A stretch of 64,000 nt of DNA from Salinilacustrithrix sp034522155 (GCA_034522155.1 JAXHLP010000005.1:62001-126000); one strand, 5' to 3'; positions 43,515 through 52,290 are shown, numbered from the stretch's first letter. Notes: a model not told the origin generated them from the letters alone. A program made the numbers and translations.

Positions 43515-43970
43515 TCAGCCGGCGAGCTTCGACTTCACCAGGCCGGACACGACCTTGCCGTCGGCCCGGCCGGCCACCTCGGCCATCACCGTCTTCATCG
43601 CCGGGCCCATGTCGGAAGGTCCGGTGAACCCACCATCGGCGAGCACGCGGTCGACCAGCGCTTCGAGCTCGGCGTCGTCGAGGCCCGCGGGCAGGTACTC
43701 GGCGAGGATCGCGCGCTCGGCCAGCTCGGAATCGGCCTGCTCGTCGCGGCCGCCGTCGCGGAAGGCCTCGGCGGCCTCGTCCCGCCGCTTCACCTGTGCA
43801 CGCAGGATGGCCTCGACCTCGTCGTCGGACAGGTCCTTGGCCTCGCTCCCCGCCACCCGGGCTTCCTTGACGGCGGCGATGGCCGACCGCAGCGTGGCGG
43901 TACGCCTCGAGTCGCGCGCCTTCATCGCGGCGGTGAGGTCGGTCTGGAGTCGTTCGGCGAGTGAGCTCAC
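43515..43970 (-). CDS. GatB/YqeY domain protein
   Basis: A 151-residue YqeY-type protein resembling the tRNA-binding tail of GatB. LQTDLTAAMKARDSRRTATLR at the start and DMGPAMKTVMAEVAGRADGK near the end are the conserved blocks. It may bind tRNA or assist aminoacyl-tRNA chemistry; the precise role of stand-alone YqeY is unknown. The message continues into the patatin gene. Confidence 0.93.
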   Translation of the reverse strand: MSSLAERLQTDLTAAMKARDSRRTATLRSAIAAVKEARVAGSEAKDLSDDEVEAILRAQVKRRDEAAEAFRDGGRDEQADSELAERAILAEYLPAGLDDAELEALVDRVLADGGFTGPSDMGPAMKTVMAEVAGRADGKVVSGLVKSKLAG

Positions 43971-44057
43971 CCCCTGAGGATGCCCGACGGCGCCGATGGA
44001 TGCACGACTCGTTCCTCCGAGACGGGACGCCGAACCGCACCATTAGGGTCCCCGACC

Positions 44058-45002
44058 ATGGCGACGCCGGCACGCAACCCGCACGAGGACTACGACGAGT
44101 TCGGGCTCTTTCACGAGAACGCGTCCGAGGCCGGGCTCGAGTGGCACGGGCCGCCCACGGTCGCCCGGGTCGAGACCACGCTCGACGACGGCCGCGTGAT
44201 GCGGGCGCTGCGGTGGGGCACCGACCCGGTCGAGATCGTGTTCCTCCACGGTGGCGGTCAGAACGCACACACGTGGGACACCGTGGCGCTCGCGCTCGAC
44301 CGGCCGCTGCTCGCCATCGACCTTCCCGGACATGGGCACTCCGACGAAGCCGGGTCCGAGCGAGCGCTGTCGCCCCGGTCCCTGGCCGAGGACATGGCGG
44401 TGGTGGTCCGTGAGCACGCGCCTGGCGCCGCGCTGGTGGTCGGCATGTCGATGGGCGGCATGACCGCCATGGAGCTCGCCGTGGTCGCGCCCGAGCTCGT
44501 GCGCAAGCTGCTGATGGTCGACGTGACCCCCGGCGCCGACCACGAGAAGGCATCGGACGTGGTCGCCTTCCTCGCCGGCCCCGAATCGTTCGCGTCGTTC
44601 GAGGAGATCCTCGAGCGCACGGTCGCGTTCAACCCGACGCGCCGCGAGTCGTCACTGCGCCGGGGCATCCTGCACAACGCCGTCCAGCAGGAGGACGGCT
44701 CGTGGGTGTGGCGCCACCAGCGGGGTGGCAGTCGGGCGATCGACGGGCGCCGGGCCGCCGATCTCGACTTCGACCAGTACTGGGACGATCTCGGATCGAT
44801 CACCGTGCCGGTCCGGCTCCTGGTCGGCGACCGTTCGACGGTGGTCGACGACGACGACAAGGCGAAGTTCGCCGAGCGTCAGCCCGACGCCGAGATCGTC
44901 ACCGTCGCCGATGCCGGCCACTCGATCCAGGGCGATCAGCCCCTCGAGCTGGCCCGACTGATCGACGCGTTCCTCGCGTCGGACGAGCGCACCGGCGCTT
45001 GA
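44058..45002 (+). CDS. Alpha/beta hydrolase
   Basis: A 314-residue alpha/beta-hydrolase. HGGGQNAHTWD is the oxyanion region, the nucleophile Ser is in GMSMGG, an Asp is in LLVGDRSTVVDDDD and the His is in AGHSIQGD. It has an N-terminal extension of about 45 residues. TAGGGT stands 8 nt before the ATG. The substrate is not predictable; epoxide hydrolase and ester hydrolase are both possible. A long terminator hairpin follows. Confidence 0.88.
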   Translation: MATPARNPHEDYDEFGLFHENASEAGLEWHGPPTVARVETTLDDGRVMRALRWGTDPVEIVFLHGGGQNAHTWDTVALALDRPLLAIDLPGHGHSDEAGSERALSPRSLAEDMAVVVREHAPGAALVVGMSMGGMTAMELAVVAPELVRKLLMVDVTPGADHEKASDVVAFLAGPESFASFEEILERTVAFNPTRRESSLRRGILHNAVQQEDGSWVWRHQRGGSRAIDGRRAADLDFDQYWDDLGSITVPVRLLVGDRSTVVDDDDKAKFAERQPDAEIVTVADAGHSIQGDQPLELARLIDAFLASDERTGA

Positions 45003-45006
45003 CGAA

Positions 45007-45045
45007 GACGAGCGACGTGCCGCGCTGCGGCGGCCGTCGTTCGTC
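45007..45045 (+). terminator. Terminator hairpin after alpha/beta hydrolase
   Basis: An 11-bp stem (GACGAGCGACG / CGTCGTTCGTC, one G-T pair) encloses an inner GCCGC/GCGGC stem. It begins 5 bases after the stop codon and ends 11 bases before the next start. Confidence 0.65.
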
Positions 45046-45056
45046 ATCATGGGGTC

Positions 45057-46262
45057 GTGCGACGTGCGCTGGCCGCGGCCCTGCTCGGCATCAGCCTCCT
45101 GATCGGGGCGCTCGCCTGGAGCGGCTTCCTCATGCTGCAGACCGTGCTCGACCCCGACCGCTCCGAGGCCGTGGCGAACACGCTGCTGGACGACCCTGAC
45201 GTCCGCGACCAGCTCGTCGAGAACATGGCGGACGCAGCGGAGGCGGCGCTACCGGCCGGGGCGCCGGTGCAACGAGCCCAGCTCGAGGTCGCGGCGGAGG
45301 AGGCGTTGGCCTCCCCCGAGGTCGAAGCCCTGATCCGCGGTGCGTTCGTCGAGACCCACCGAGCGTTCCTCGGGGAGGGCGATGTGCCGCAGTCGGTCGA
45401 CGGGGCCGCGTTCGGCTCGGCCGCCCGTGAGCAGCTCGTCGACGACCGTCCCGAGCTGGGCGGGGTCCTGCCGGCTGCGCCGGAGCTCGCGGTCGAGCTG
45501 CCCACCGAGCGGGTGCCCGACCTCGGTCCGGTGCGACGTGGCCTGCAGACCGCGGTGCCCCTGCTGGCGGGCGTGGCCGCGTTCGGGGTGATCCTGTCGC
45601 TGGTCGTCACCACCAACCGTCCCGCGATCCTGCGCCGTGCCGGCGTCTGGGCCATCGTCCTGTCGGCGTTCGTGCTGCTGTTCGCGTTCGGCGTGCCCGC
45701 GTTCGCCCGAGAGTTCGCGCCCGATCAGGCCGAGGTCGTCGCCGCGCTCGTCGGTGCCCTGGCGGCGTCGAGCCGGGGACCGGCGTTGGTGCTCGCCGCG
45801 GCCGGACTCGGCGGGGTGCTCGCCTCGTTCGTGTGGAAGCCGGCGGCGTCGGCGCTCGCCCCCGAACCGGTTCCGGCACCTCGCCGACGAGCACGAGGCG
45901 CGCCCCAACGGCACCCACGCCAGCCCCGTACCCGCAGGACACGAGCGGGGGGACCGCCGGCCCGTGCGCCCCGACCGCCGAGCCACCCGGCTCGCAGCCC
46001 GCGACCGGTCGCGCCGCCGCCACCCCAGGCCCCGCCACCGACGGGGCCACCGCGTCCGCCCCGTGGCGACGAACCGACCCGCGTCCAGGGCGCCCCGGCG
46101 CCGGACCCGCCCGCCCGCTCGCGCCCGGGTCCGGGTTCCGGCGCCACCCAGCCCGAGGGGCGCCGATGGGTGGCGGGTGTCGGTTGGGTCGTCGAAGGGC
46201 CCGGCGAGATTCCCGAGGACGCCCGCTGGGTGGCCGGTGTCGGCTACGTGATCGATCCCTGA
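45057..46262 (+). CDS. Integral membrane protein with basic proline-rich tail
   Basis: A 401-residue protein. It has an N-terminal helix (LAAALLGISLLIGALAWSGF), an extracytoplasmic acidic region of about 130 residues, then three helices between about 180 and 260. The C-terminal 140 residues are Pro/Arg-rich and disordered-looking and end in a duplicated motif, RRWVAGVGWVVEG then ARWVAGVGYVIDP. No family is recognised; the layout recalls actinobacterial envelope proteins. Start is GTG, 11 bases after a terminator hairpin. Confidence 0.75.
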   Translation: MRRALAAALLGISLLIGALAWSGFLMLQTVLDPDRSEAVANTLLDDPDVRDQLVENMADAAEAALPAGAPVQRAQLEVAAEEALASPEVEALIRGAFVETHRAFLGEGDVPQSVDGAAFGSAAREQLVDDRPELGGVLPAAPELAVELPTERVPDLGPVRRGLQTAVPLLAGVAAFGVILSLVVTTNRPAILRRAGVWAIVLSAFVLLFAFGVPAFAREFAPDQAEVVAALVGALAASSRGPALVLAAAGLGGVLASFVWKPAASALAPEPVPAPRRRARGAPQRHPRQPRTRRTRAGGPPARAPRPPSHPARSPRPVAPPPPQAPPPTGPPRPPRGDEPTRVQGAPAPDPPARSRPGPGSGATQPEGRRWVAGVGWVVEGPGEIPEDARWVAGVGYVIDP

Positions 46263-46296
46263 GCGCTGTCGCGCCGGCAGGCGCAGCTCGTCGACA

Positions 46297-47523
46297 TCAC
46301 GCTTCGGTGCGCACCACGTTCAGGAACTCCTCGATGCCGCGGATCGCCGCCCTGGTGCGGGTCGAGCCGAACAGGTCGAAGGCGTGCTGGGCCTCGGGGA
46401 ACTCCACGTAGACCACGGGCGCGCTCGACTCCTTGCGCATCAGGTCGACCATCGATCGGGCTTGCTCCACGGGCACCAGCGAGTCGTTGACCCCGTGCAG
46501 CAACATGAAGGGCACGGCGTGGTCACCGACGTGGGTCATCGACGACGCCTGCTCGAAAACCTCGGGTGCTTCGTGTCGCGGCTGCTTGACCACGACCCGC
46601 TCGAGGAAGTCGAGGATGTCGTCGCGTCCCGAGCCGTCGCGGTTGGTCCAGTCGTACACGCCGTAGAACGGCACGCACACCTTCACCGACGTGTCGGCGT
46701 CCTCGAAGCCGGGCTGGAACTGCGGGTCGTTCGGGGTGAGCGCCGCGAGTGAGCACAGGTGCCCACCGGCCGAGCCGCCCGTGATGCCGACCCAGTCCGG
46801 GTCGCCGCCGTGGTCGGCGATGTTGTCCTTGACCCAGCCGAGGGCGCGCTTGACGTCGACGATGTGGTGGGGCCAGGCCGACCGGGGGCTGAGCCGGTAC
46901 GTGGTCGACACGCACACCCAGCCCCGCTCGACGAGGTGGCTCATGAGCGGGTACCCCTGCACGGTCTGGTCGCCCACCACCCAACCGCCGCCGTGCACCT
47001 GCACCATCACCGGCGCCTTGCCGTCGAGGGGGAGGTCGGCGCGTCGCCACACGTCGAGGGTGGTCCGTCGTCCGTAGTCGTCGTAGGCGAACCGGCGGTC
47101 GCCGACGTAGCGGCGACGGAGGGAGTCGGTGGGGAACAGGGGCACGTCGGCCCGGCTCGGCGCCATCGGGCTCGGCGACGCGTGTTCGTGATGATCCGAC
47201 CCGAGCTCGTCGGCGAGGGCACGGTCGACGATCCGCTCGGCGTCGGCCGACCGCTTGTGCAGGCCGTAGAGGCCGGCCGCCGAGCCGGCGCTCAGCACCA
47301 GCCCGAGCTTGCCGGCGGTGGTCCGGTGCGCGCCGCGGGCGATGGCCCAGGCGGTGTGGGCAGCGTGGAGCGCGAGGTGCTGGAGTGGCAGCTCCGAGTG
47401 CGGGAGCCCGAAGGCGAACGACGGGATCGACGCCCATCCCTCACGTGCGAACGGCTTGCGTGCGTTGAGGGTCGACAGCGCCCGGAACGTGCTGCCGGCG
47501 AGGTACTTCGTGCCGCGGTCCAT
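46297..47523 (-). CDS. Alpha/beta hydrolase of the hormone-sensitive lipase/carboxylesterase type
   Basis: A 408-residue esterase. The oxyanion motif HGGGW, nucleophile Ser in GGSAGG, an Asp in LLHGVNDSLVP and the His in AQHAFD form the expected set. An N-terminal helical extension of about 110 residues precedes the core. The likely substrates are acyl esters or lipids. It lies 33 bases downstream of the second LigD-type gene on the same strand. Confidence 0.9.
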   Translation of the reverse strand: MDRGTKYLAGSTFRALSTLNARKPFAREGWASIPSFAFGLPHSELPLQHLALHAAHTAWAIARGAHRTTAGKLGLVLSAGSAAGLYGLHKRSADAERIVDRALADELGSDHHEHASPSPMAPSRADVPLFPTDSLRRRYVGDRRFAYDDYGRRTTLDVWRRADLPLDGKAPVMVQVHGGGWVVGDQTVQGYPLMSHLVERGWVCVSTTYRLSPRSAWPHHIVDVKRALGWVKDNIADHGGDPDWVGITGGSAGGHLCSLAALTPNDPQFQPGFEDADTSVKVCVPFYGVYDWTNRDGSGRDDILDFLERVVVKQPRHEAPEVFEQASSMTHVGDHAVPFMLLHGVNDSLVPVEQARSMVDLMRKESSAPVVYVEFPEAQHAFDLFGSTRTRAAIRGIEEFLNVVRTEA

Positions 47524-47556
47524 GCGGGCAAACCGTAGAGCACCTGGGAATCTGGG

Positions 47557-48576
47557 TCAGCCGCCGTCCGGCGCTCGGGCCCGGCTCGGAGCCACCCGGG
47601 ACGGTTCGTGGGGCATCTTCGGGTACACAGGCGGCCAGGGCGCATCCCCCTCGCCGGCCTCGATCGAGGCGTGGAACTCCTCGAGCAGCGAGGCGATGGA
47701 CTGCGGCTCGTCGTCCATCGCCGCCCACGGGTCGCCGATGACGTCCATCCTCGTGGTCACAGCCGGGATCGTGAGCGCGGTGGGGTCGATCGTGCCGATC
47801 TCGTCCCAGGCGAACGGGGTGGAGACCTGCGCGCCGACCCGCGGCCGGACGCACCACGCGCCGAACACCGTCTTGTGCGGCGCGTTCTGGTTGAAGTCGA
47901 CGAAGACCCGCTCGCCCCGCTCCTCCTTCCACCAGCCCGACGTGATCAGCTCCGGTCGCCGTCGCTCGAGGGTACGGGCGATCACCACGGCGGCCGCCCG
48001 CACGTCGTAGGAGTCCCAGCCCGCAACCAGCCGGGCGTACACGTGGATGCCCCGGTTGCCCGTGGTCTTGGGGAAGGAGCGGATGCCGCGCTCGTCGAGC
48101 AGCGCGCGCAGCTCGAGGGCTGCCTCCACCAACATGGGCCAGTCGACGCCCGGGCTCGGGTCGAGATCGATGCGCAGCTCATCCGTGGTCTCGGGGTCGT
48201 CGGCCCGGTACGGCCACGGGTGGAAGCCGAGACAGCCCATGTTCACCGCCCAGGCCAGGTGGGCGACGTCGGCGACGACCATCGCATCGGAGGTGGTGCC
48301 GTTGGGCGTCGACACGACGGTCGTCTCGAGCCACTCGGGCGCGCCCTTCGGGACGCGCTTCTGGAAGAACGACTTGCCGGCCGCACCTTCGGGGAACCGC
48401 TGCATCAGCGTCGGACGACCGCCCATGGTCCGCATGATCGGCTCCGCCACCCGCAGGTAGTGGTGAACCAGATCGAGCTTGGTCTCGCCTCGTTCGGGGA
48501 AGAAGACCTTGTCGGGGCTCGTGAGACGTACGTCGCGGCCGTCGATCTCCAGGTGCACCTCGGCTGTCTCGGCCAC
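47557..48576 (-). CDS. Stand-alone LigD-type polymerase domain protein, second of two
   Basis: A 339-residue AEP-superfamily protein. Catalytic D137 and D139 are in RIDLDPSPG, the conserved His is in TTGNRGIHVYARL, and LMQRFPEGAAGKSFFQKR is typical of the LigD polymerase fold. It differs clearly from the paralogue at 21.1-22.0 kb, so the two are not a recent duplication. TACCGT stands 6 nt before the GTG and overlaps the edge of the promoter-like repeat shared with the lipid kinase gene. Confidence 0.92.
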   Translation of the reverse strand: MAETAEVHLEIDGRDVRLTSPDKVFFPERGETKLDLVHHYLRVAEPIMRTMGGRPTLMQRFPEGAAGKSFFQKRVPKGAPEWLETTVVSTPNGTTSDAMVVADVAHLAWAVNMGCLGFHPWPYRADDPETTDELRIDLDPSPGVDWPMLVEAALELRALLDERGIRSFPKTTGNRGIHVYARLVAGWDSYDVRAAAVVIARTLERRRPELITSGWWKEERGERVFVDFNQNAPHKTVFGAWCVRPRVGAQVSTPFAWDEIGTIDPTALTIPAVTTRMDVIGDPWAAMDDEPQSIASLLEEFHASIEAGEGDAPWPPVYPKMPHEPSRVAPSRARAPDGG

Positions 48577-48590
48577 GGTCGAACGGTACC

Positions 48591-48702
48591 TGCGGCTGAT
48601 TCCGACTTCGTCGTCATGTCGCCGTAGGTCTGTCCGGTCCGACTTCGTCGGCCCCGCCAGGTCCTGCGGCTGATTCCGACTTCGTCGTCATGTCGCCGTA
48701 CG
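48591..48702 (+). repeat. Tandem 38-bp promoter-like repeat, locus 2
   Basis: Two 38-base units (48591-48628 and 48665-48702) flank a 36-base linker with the same CCGAC-ttc-GTCGG hairpin as locus 1; the linker is 3 bases shorter. Locus-specific differences (GCTGATT, CATGTCG) are shared by both units here, so units within a locus are kept alike. TACGGT (48699-48704) ends exactly 7 nt before the lipid kinase ATG. Confidence 0.85.
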
Positions 48703-48711
48703 GTTCCGGCC

Positions 48712-49581
48712 ATGCAGGTGCACGTCCTCGGGAACCCGGCCGCCCGTGGCGACACGGGCGACACCGAGCGGGTGGTCGACCGGTTGCGGGCCGACCACCA
48801 CGAGGCGGTGTTGATCGAGGCCACGTCGGCCGAGGCGTCCGAGGATGCCGCGAAGGACGCCGTGGCCGCCGGCGCCGAGCGCCTGCTCGCCGTCGGCGGC
48901 GACGGGCTGGTCCGGATCGCCTTGCGGGCCGTGGCCGAGACCGACGTGGTGCTCGGGCTCGTGCCCCAGGGGACCGGCAACGACTTCGCACGCGCCCTCG
49001 GGCTCCTCGAGGGCACGCTGTCCGACCACGTCGCCCGTGCGCTCGACCCCGGGGTCCCCGTCGACGCGATGCGCACCAATCACGGCTGGGTCGCCTCGGT
49101 GGCCACCATGGGCTTCGCGGGTGACGTCACCGCCCGGGCCAACGGCCTGCGCTGGCCCCGCGGCGGTCAGCGCTACACGGCGGCCACGCTGCTGCAGCTG
49201 CCACGGCTGCGCCAGATCCCGGCGACCGTCACCGTCGACGGCGTCGAGCACGACGCCGACACCACGATGTTGTCCGTCGGCAACACCGGCTACTTCGGCG
49301 GCGGCATGCACATCTGTCCCGGCGTCGGTCCCCACGACGGTCGGCTCCAGGTCGTGGTCATCGGCGCGGTCGGCCGGGGTACCTTCCTGCGGGTCTTCCC
49401 CAGGGTCTTCGGTGGCGGCCACCTCGCACGCCCCGAGGTCGATGCATACCTCGGTCGTTCGGTCACGGTGAGCAGCACCGAGGACGTGATGATGTGGGCT
49501 GACGGCGACGAGCTCGGTCCGCTCCCGGTCACCTGCGAGGCCGTCCCCGGCGCCGTCCGCGTCGCCGGCGCGCCGACCTGA
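48712..49581 (+). CDS. Diacylglycerol/lipid kinase family protein (YegS/DagK-like)
   Basis: A 289-residue lipid kinase. The nucleotide loop is AVGGDGLV and the conserved QGTGNDFARALGL follows; GNTGYFGGGMHICPG and MWADGDELG mark the C-terminal beta domain. It phosphorylates a lipid such as diacylglycerol at the inner membrane face. The start follows the promoter repeat, with TACGGT 7 nt upstream and no ribosome site, implying a leaderless message. Confidence 0.9.
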   Translation: MQVHVLGNPAARGDTGDTERVVDRLRADHHEAVLIEATSAEASEDAAKDAVAAGAERLLAVGGDGLVRIALRAVAETDVVLGLVPQGTGNDFARALGLLEGTLSDHVARALDPGVPVDAMRTNHGWVASVATMGFAGDVTARANGLRWPRGGQRYTAATLLQLPRLRQIPATVTVDGVEHDADTTMLSVGNTGYFGGGMHICPGVGPHDGRLQVVVIGAVGRGTFLRVFPRVFGGGHLARPEVDAYLGRSVTVSSTEDVMMWADGDELGPLPVTCEAVPGAVRVAGAPT

Positions 49582-49586
49582 ACGCA

Positions 49587-49635
49587 GACGTCTGGAGCCA
49601 CGATGCCCTCCCGGGGCGTTTTCGCTCCGGACGTC
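49587..49635. terminator. Bidirectional terminator hairpin
   Basis: GACGTCTGGAGC (49587-49598) pairs with GCTCCGGACGTC (49624-49635) with one mismatch. The inner region includes GCCC/GGGC pairing and a short TTTT. It fills the gap between convergent lipid kinase and SDR genes. Confidence 0.7.
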
Positions 49636-49637
49636 GG

Positions 49638-50384
49638 TCAGCTGAGGAGCGACATGCCGCCGTCGACGACGAGCACCTGGCCGGTGGCGTGTTCGTTCCG
49701 CAGGAAGCCGAGGGTGGCCTCGGCGCAATCGGCGGGAGTGGCACTGCGCCCCATCGGTGAGATCGAGGCCACGGCTTCGTGCACCGCACCCCAGTCGGAG
49801 GTCCAGGGCGTGTCGACCAGGCCGGGGGCCACGGCGTTGAAGCGAACGGGCGCATGGGACTTCGCCAGCAGCGGCGTCATGTGGTTCAACGCCGCCTTCG
49901 ACATGGCGTAGGCGATCGAGCTGCCGGTGGGGCGGACGCCGGCGAGCGAGGTGATCGACACCACGTTGCCGTCGTCGGACGCCTTGAGGTGGGGGATGGC
50001 GGCCTTGGTCAGCCGCCACGTCCCGAAGACGTTGACGTCGAAGACCCGCTGCATGATCTCGTCGGTCAGGCCCTCGAGGTCGTCGTGGGGCACGACCGTG
50101 GTCCAGCCCGCGTTGTTGACCAGGATGTCGAGCTGGCCGAACCGGTCGAGGGTCGCTGCCACGAGCGCGTCGGTCTGGTCGGGATCGGAGATGTCGGCCT
50201 GCACGTAGACCGAGTCGCCCGGCAGTGACGCCGACACCGACTCGCCGGCCTCGACCGACGACGACGAGTTGACCACCACCGAAGCACCCAACGCGCTCAG
50301 CCGGCGGGCGATCTCCTCACCGATGCCGCTCGACGACCCGGTCACGACGGCCACGCGACCTTCGAACTCTGCAGGATCTGCCAT
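49638..50384 (-). CDS. Short-chain dehydrogenase/reductase (FabG-like SDR)
   Basis: A 248-residue classical SDR with TGSSSGIG, NNAG, catalytic Ser in VSITSLAG and YAMSK, ending VVDGGMSLLS, as in FabG-type ketoreductases. VVVNSSSS after strand 2 lacks an acidic residue, suggesting NADP(H). The substrate is unknown. It ends against the terminator shared with the lipid kinase and is divergent from the aldo/keto reductase. Confidence 0.9.
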   Translation of the reverse strand: MADPAEFEGRVAVVTGSSSGIGEEIARRLSALGASVVVNSSSSVEAGESVSASLPGDSVYVQADISDPDQTDALVAATLDRFGQLDILVNNAGWTTVVPHDDLEGLTDEIMQRVFDVNVFGTWRLTKAAIPHLKASDDGNVVSITSLAGVRPTGSSIAYAMSKAALNHMTPLLAKSHAPVRFNAVAPGLVDTPWTSDWGAVHEAVASISPMGRSATPADCAEATLGFLRNEHATGQVLVVDGGMSLLS

Positions 50385-50471
50385 GCCGTGTGCCTAGCAC
50401 CCGAGGCAACCGGGTCGGGGCGGTCGTAGCCTCGGACCGAGCCCGTTCGTGACCACGCAGGGAGATGACCC

Positions 50472-51440
50472 ATGGAGATGGAGTACCGCCGCCTCGGACG
50501 ATCCGGACTGAAGGTCAGCGTCCTCTCCCTGGGTAGCTGGGTCACCTTCGGACCCCAGCTCGACTCGGGCCGTGCCGCCGAGTGCATGGCCGCTGCCAAG
50601 GAGGCCGGGGTCAACTTCTTCGACAACGCCGAGGTCTACGCCGGCGGTCAGTCGGAGGAGCTGATGGGTGAGGCGATCCGCAAGAACGGCTGGAAGCGCC
50701 ACGAGTTCGTCGTGAGCTCGAAGTACTTCATGGGGATCCACGAGGGTCCGAACACGAAGGAGACCCTCAACCGCAAGTACCTGCTCGAGGCCATCCCGGC
50801 GTCCCTCGATCGCTTCGGGCTCGACCACCTCGACCTCATCTACTGCCACCGTGCCGACAAGGAGACGCCCCTCGAGGAGACGGTGGGCGCCATGTCCGAC
50901 GCCATCGACCGCGGGTGGGCCCACTACTGGGGCACCTCGGAATGGGACGCCGACGAGATCCGGGCCGCGTACGACATCGCCGAGCGTCACCACCTGCACA
51001 AGCCGGTGGTCGAGCAGCCGCAGTACAACATGCTGGTGCGCGACAAGGTCGAGCGCGAGTACTCGCGGCTCTACGACGACATCGGGCTGGGTCTCACCAC
51101 CTGGTCGCCGCTCGCGTCCGGCCTGCTCACCGGGAAGTATCTCGATGGGGTGCCGGAGGGCTCGCGCGCCGCGCTCGACGGTTACGACTGGATCCGCGAG
51201 ATGGTCACCGACGAGGAGGCGAGCGCCAAGGTTCGCCAACTCGAGCAGGTGGCCGACGACTACGACGCCACGCCGGCGCAGCTCGCCATCGCCTGGTGCG
51301 CCCGCAATCCGAACGTCTCGTCGGTCATCACCGGCGCGAGCAGGGTGGAGCAGGTGGTCGAGAACATGCGGGCCATCGATGTGCTGGTCGCGCTGAGCGA
51401 CAAGGCCATCGAACGCATCGACACGATCCTCCAGCCCTGA
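50472..51440 (+). CDS. Aldo/keto reductase (KCNAB-like)
   Basis: A 322-residue AKR resembling voltage-gated potassium channel beta-subunit reductases. Catalytic residues are D52 region NFFDNAEVYAGG (Asp, Tyr), Lys in VVSSKYF and His in LDLIYCHRADK. It reduces aldehydes or ketones with NADPH. AGGGAG is positioned before the ATG, so this gene has a normal leader, unlike many neighbours. A second Met two codons later (MEYRRLG) is possible. Confidence 0.92.
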   Translation: MEMEYRRLGRSGLKVSVLSLGSWVTFGPQLDSGRAAECMAAAKEAGVNFFDNAEVYAGGQSEELMGEAIRKNGWKRHEFVVSSKYFMGIHEGPNTKETLNRKYLLEAIPASLDRFGLDHLDLIYCHRADKETPLEETVGAMSDAIDRGWAHYWGTSEWDADEIRAAYDIAERHHLHKPVVEQPQYNMLVRDKVEREYSRLYDDIGLGLTTWSPLASGLLTGKYLDGVPEGSRAALDGYDWIREMVTDEEASAKVRQLEQVADDYDATPAQLAIAWCARNPNVSSVITGASRVEQVVENMRAIDVLVALSDKAIERIDTILQP

Positions 51441-51471
51441 ATCGTCCGCGCTGACCTGTCAGACTCCGCTC

Positions 51472-51774
51472 ATGATCGTTGTTTCCGGATTCGTCGAAGT
51501 CGACCCTGCCGACCACGCCAAGGCGGCGGAGCTCATGAGGACCGTGGCGGCGGCGACCGCCGAGGAGGAGGGGTCGATCAGCTACGCCTTCTACGCCGAC
51601 CTGGAGACCGAGGGAAAGTTCCGGGTGTTCGAGGAGTGGCAGGACCAGGCCGCCATCGACGCGCACTTCAGCTCCGACCACATGGCCACGTTCATGGCCT
51701 CGCTCGGCGAGCTGACCGTGAAGGGCACGAGCATCGACCGCTACGAGGTCAGCGACAAGTCGAAGCTGATGTGA
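51472..51774 (+). CDS. Antibiotic biosynthesis monooxygenase (ABM)-like quinol monooxygenase
   Basis: A 100-residue dimeric ferredoxin-like-fold protein of the ABM/YgiN group. EEEGSISYAFYADLETEGKFRVFEEWQDQAAIDAHF is the signature, with the core pattern FEEWQD and AHF. It may oxidise quinols or be a cofactor-free monooxygenase. It follows the reductase by 31 bases. CAGACT 6 nt before the ATG overlaps the short palindrome CTGACCTGTCAG, which might be an operator. Confidence 0.88.
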   Translation: MIVVSGFVEVDPADHAKAAELMRTVAAATAEEEGSISYAFYADLETEGKFRVFEEWQDQAAIDAHFSSDHMATFMASLGELTVKGTSIDRYEVSDKSKLM

Positions 51775-51843
51775 GAACCGTGATCTGGATGCGGGTGGTG
51801 GGCTGACCTGGGCCGCCGCGCAGAGGTCGACTTCCTCGAGTTC

Positions 51844-52290
51844 GTGCCGGGAGAGGGCGACCGGGGCATCGTGCGCGTCATGGACGAGCTGTCCGACGGC
51901 AGCGGCTGGCTGACCCTCGACCCCGCCTTCGACGACCAGTTCCCGCCGCCGCAACAGACCACGTTCGGGCGCCTGGTGAGCGGTCGCGGCCCGGCAGTGC
52001 CCCGTGCCAACTGGGTGCCGGCCGAGCTCGGTCGACGCAAGCCCGAGCCCGTGTCGATCGGTATCCTCCACGCGACCGGCGCCCGCGCCGTGGAGCGCCT
52101 CGCCGAGAAGGGGATCACCGTCCCGGAGCGCTGGAGGGTGGTGGCTGACCACTCCAAACGTGGCCTCGTGTTGTGGGTGCCGATCGACGTCCCCCATCTC
52201 CACGTGCTGCGCTGGACCTGCGACGCCGCCCGGTCGCTCACCCGCGTCCCGCTGCTCGAGCAATGGCGGGTGGCGGTCCACCGGCGCTGA
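51844..52290 (+). CDS. Hypothetical protein
   Basis: A protein of about 148 residues with no recognised family. The frame is open and protein-like upstream as far as 51808 (LGRRAEVDFLEF) but has only a CTG there, so the true start is unclear. Motifs GRGPAVPRANWVPAELGRRKPEPVSIGIL and VLWVPIDVPHLHVLRWTCDAARSL suggest a mixed alpha/beta fold; no catalytic set stands out. It is co-directional with the ABM gene. Confidence 0.55.
   Translation: MPGEGDRGIVRVMDELSDGSGWLTLDPAFDDQFPPPQQTTFGRLVSGRGPAVPRANWVPAELGRRKPEPVSIGILHATGARAVERLAEKGITVPERWRVVADHSKRGLVLWVPIDVPHLHVLRWTCDAARSLTRVPLLEQWRVAVHRR

Noticed and set aside
51455..51470. CTGACCTGTCAG before the ABM gene as a fourth regulon site
   Set aside because: The spacer is 2 nt rather than 5, so a dimer would bind with different geometry; kept only as a possible independent operator.
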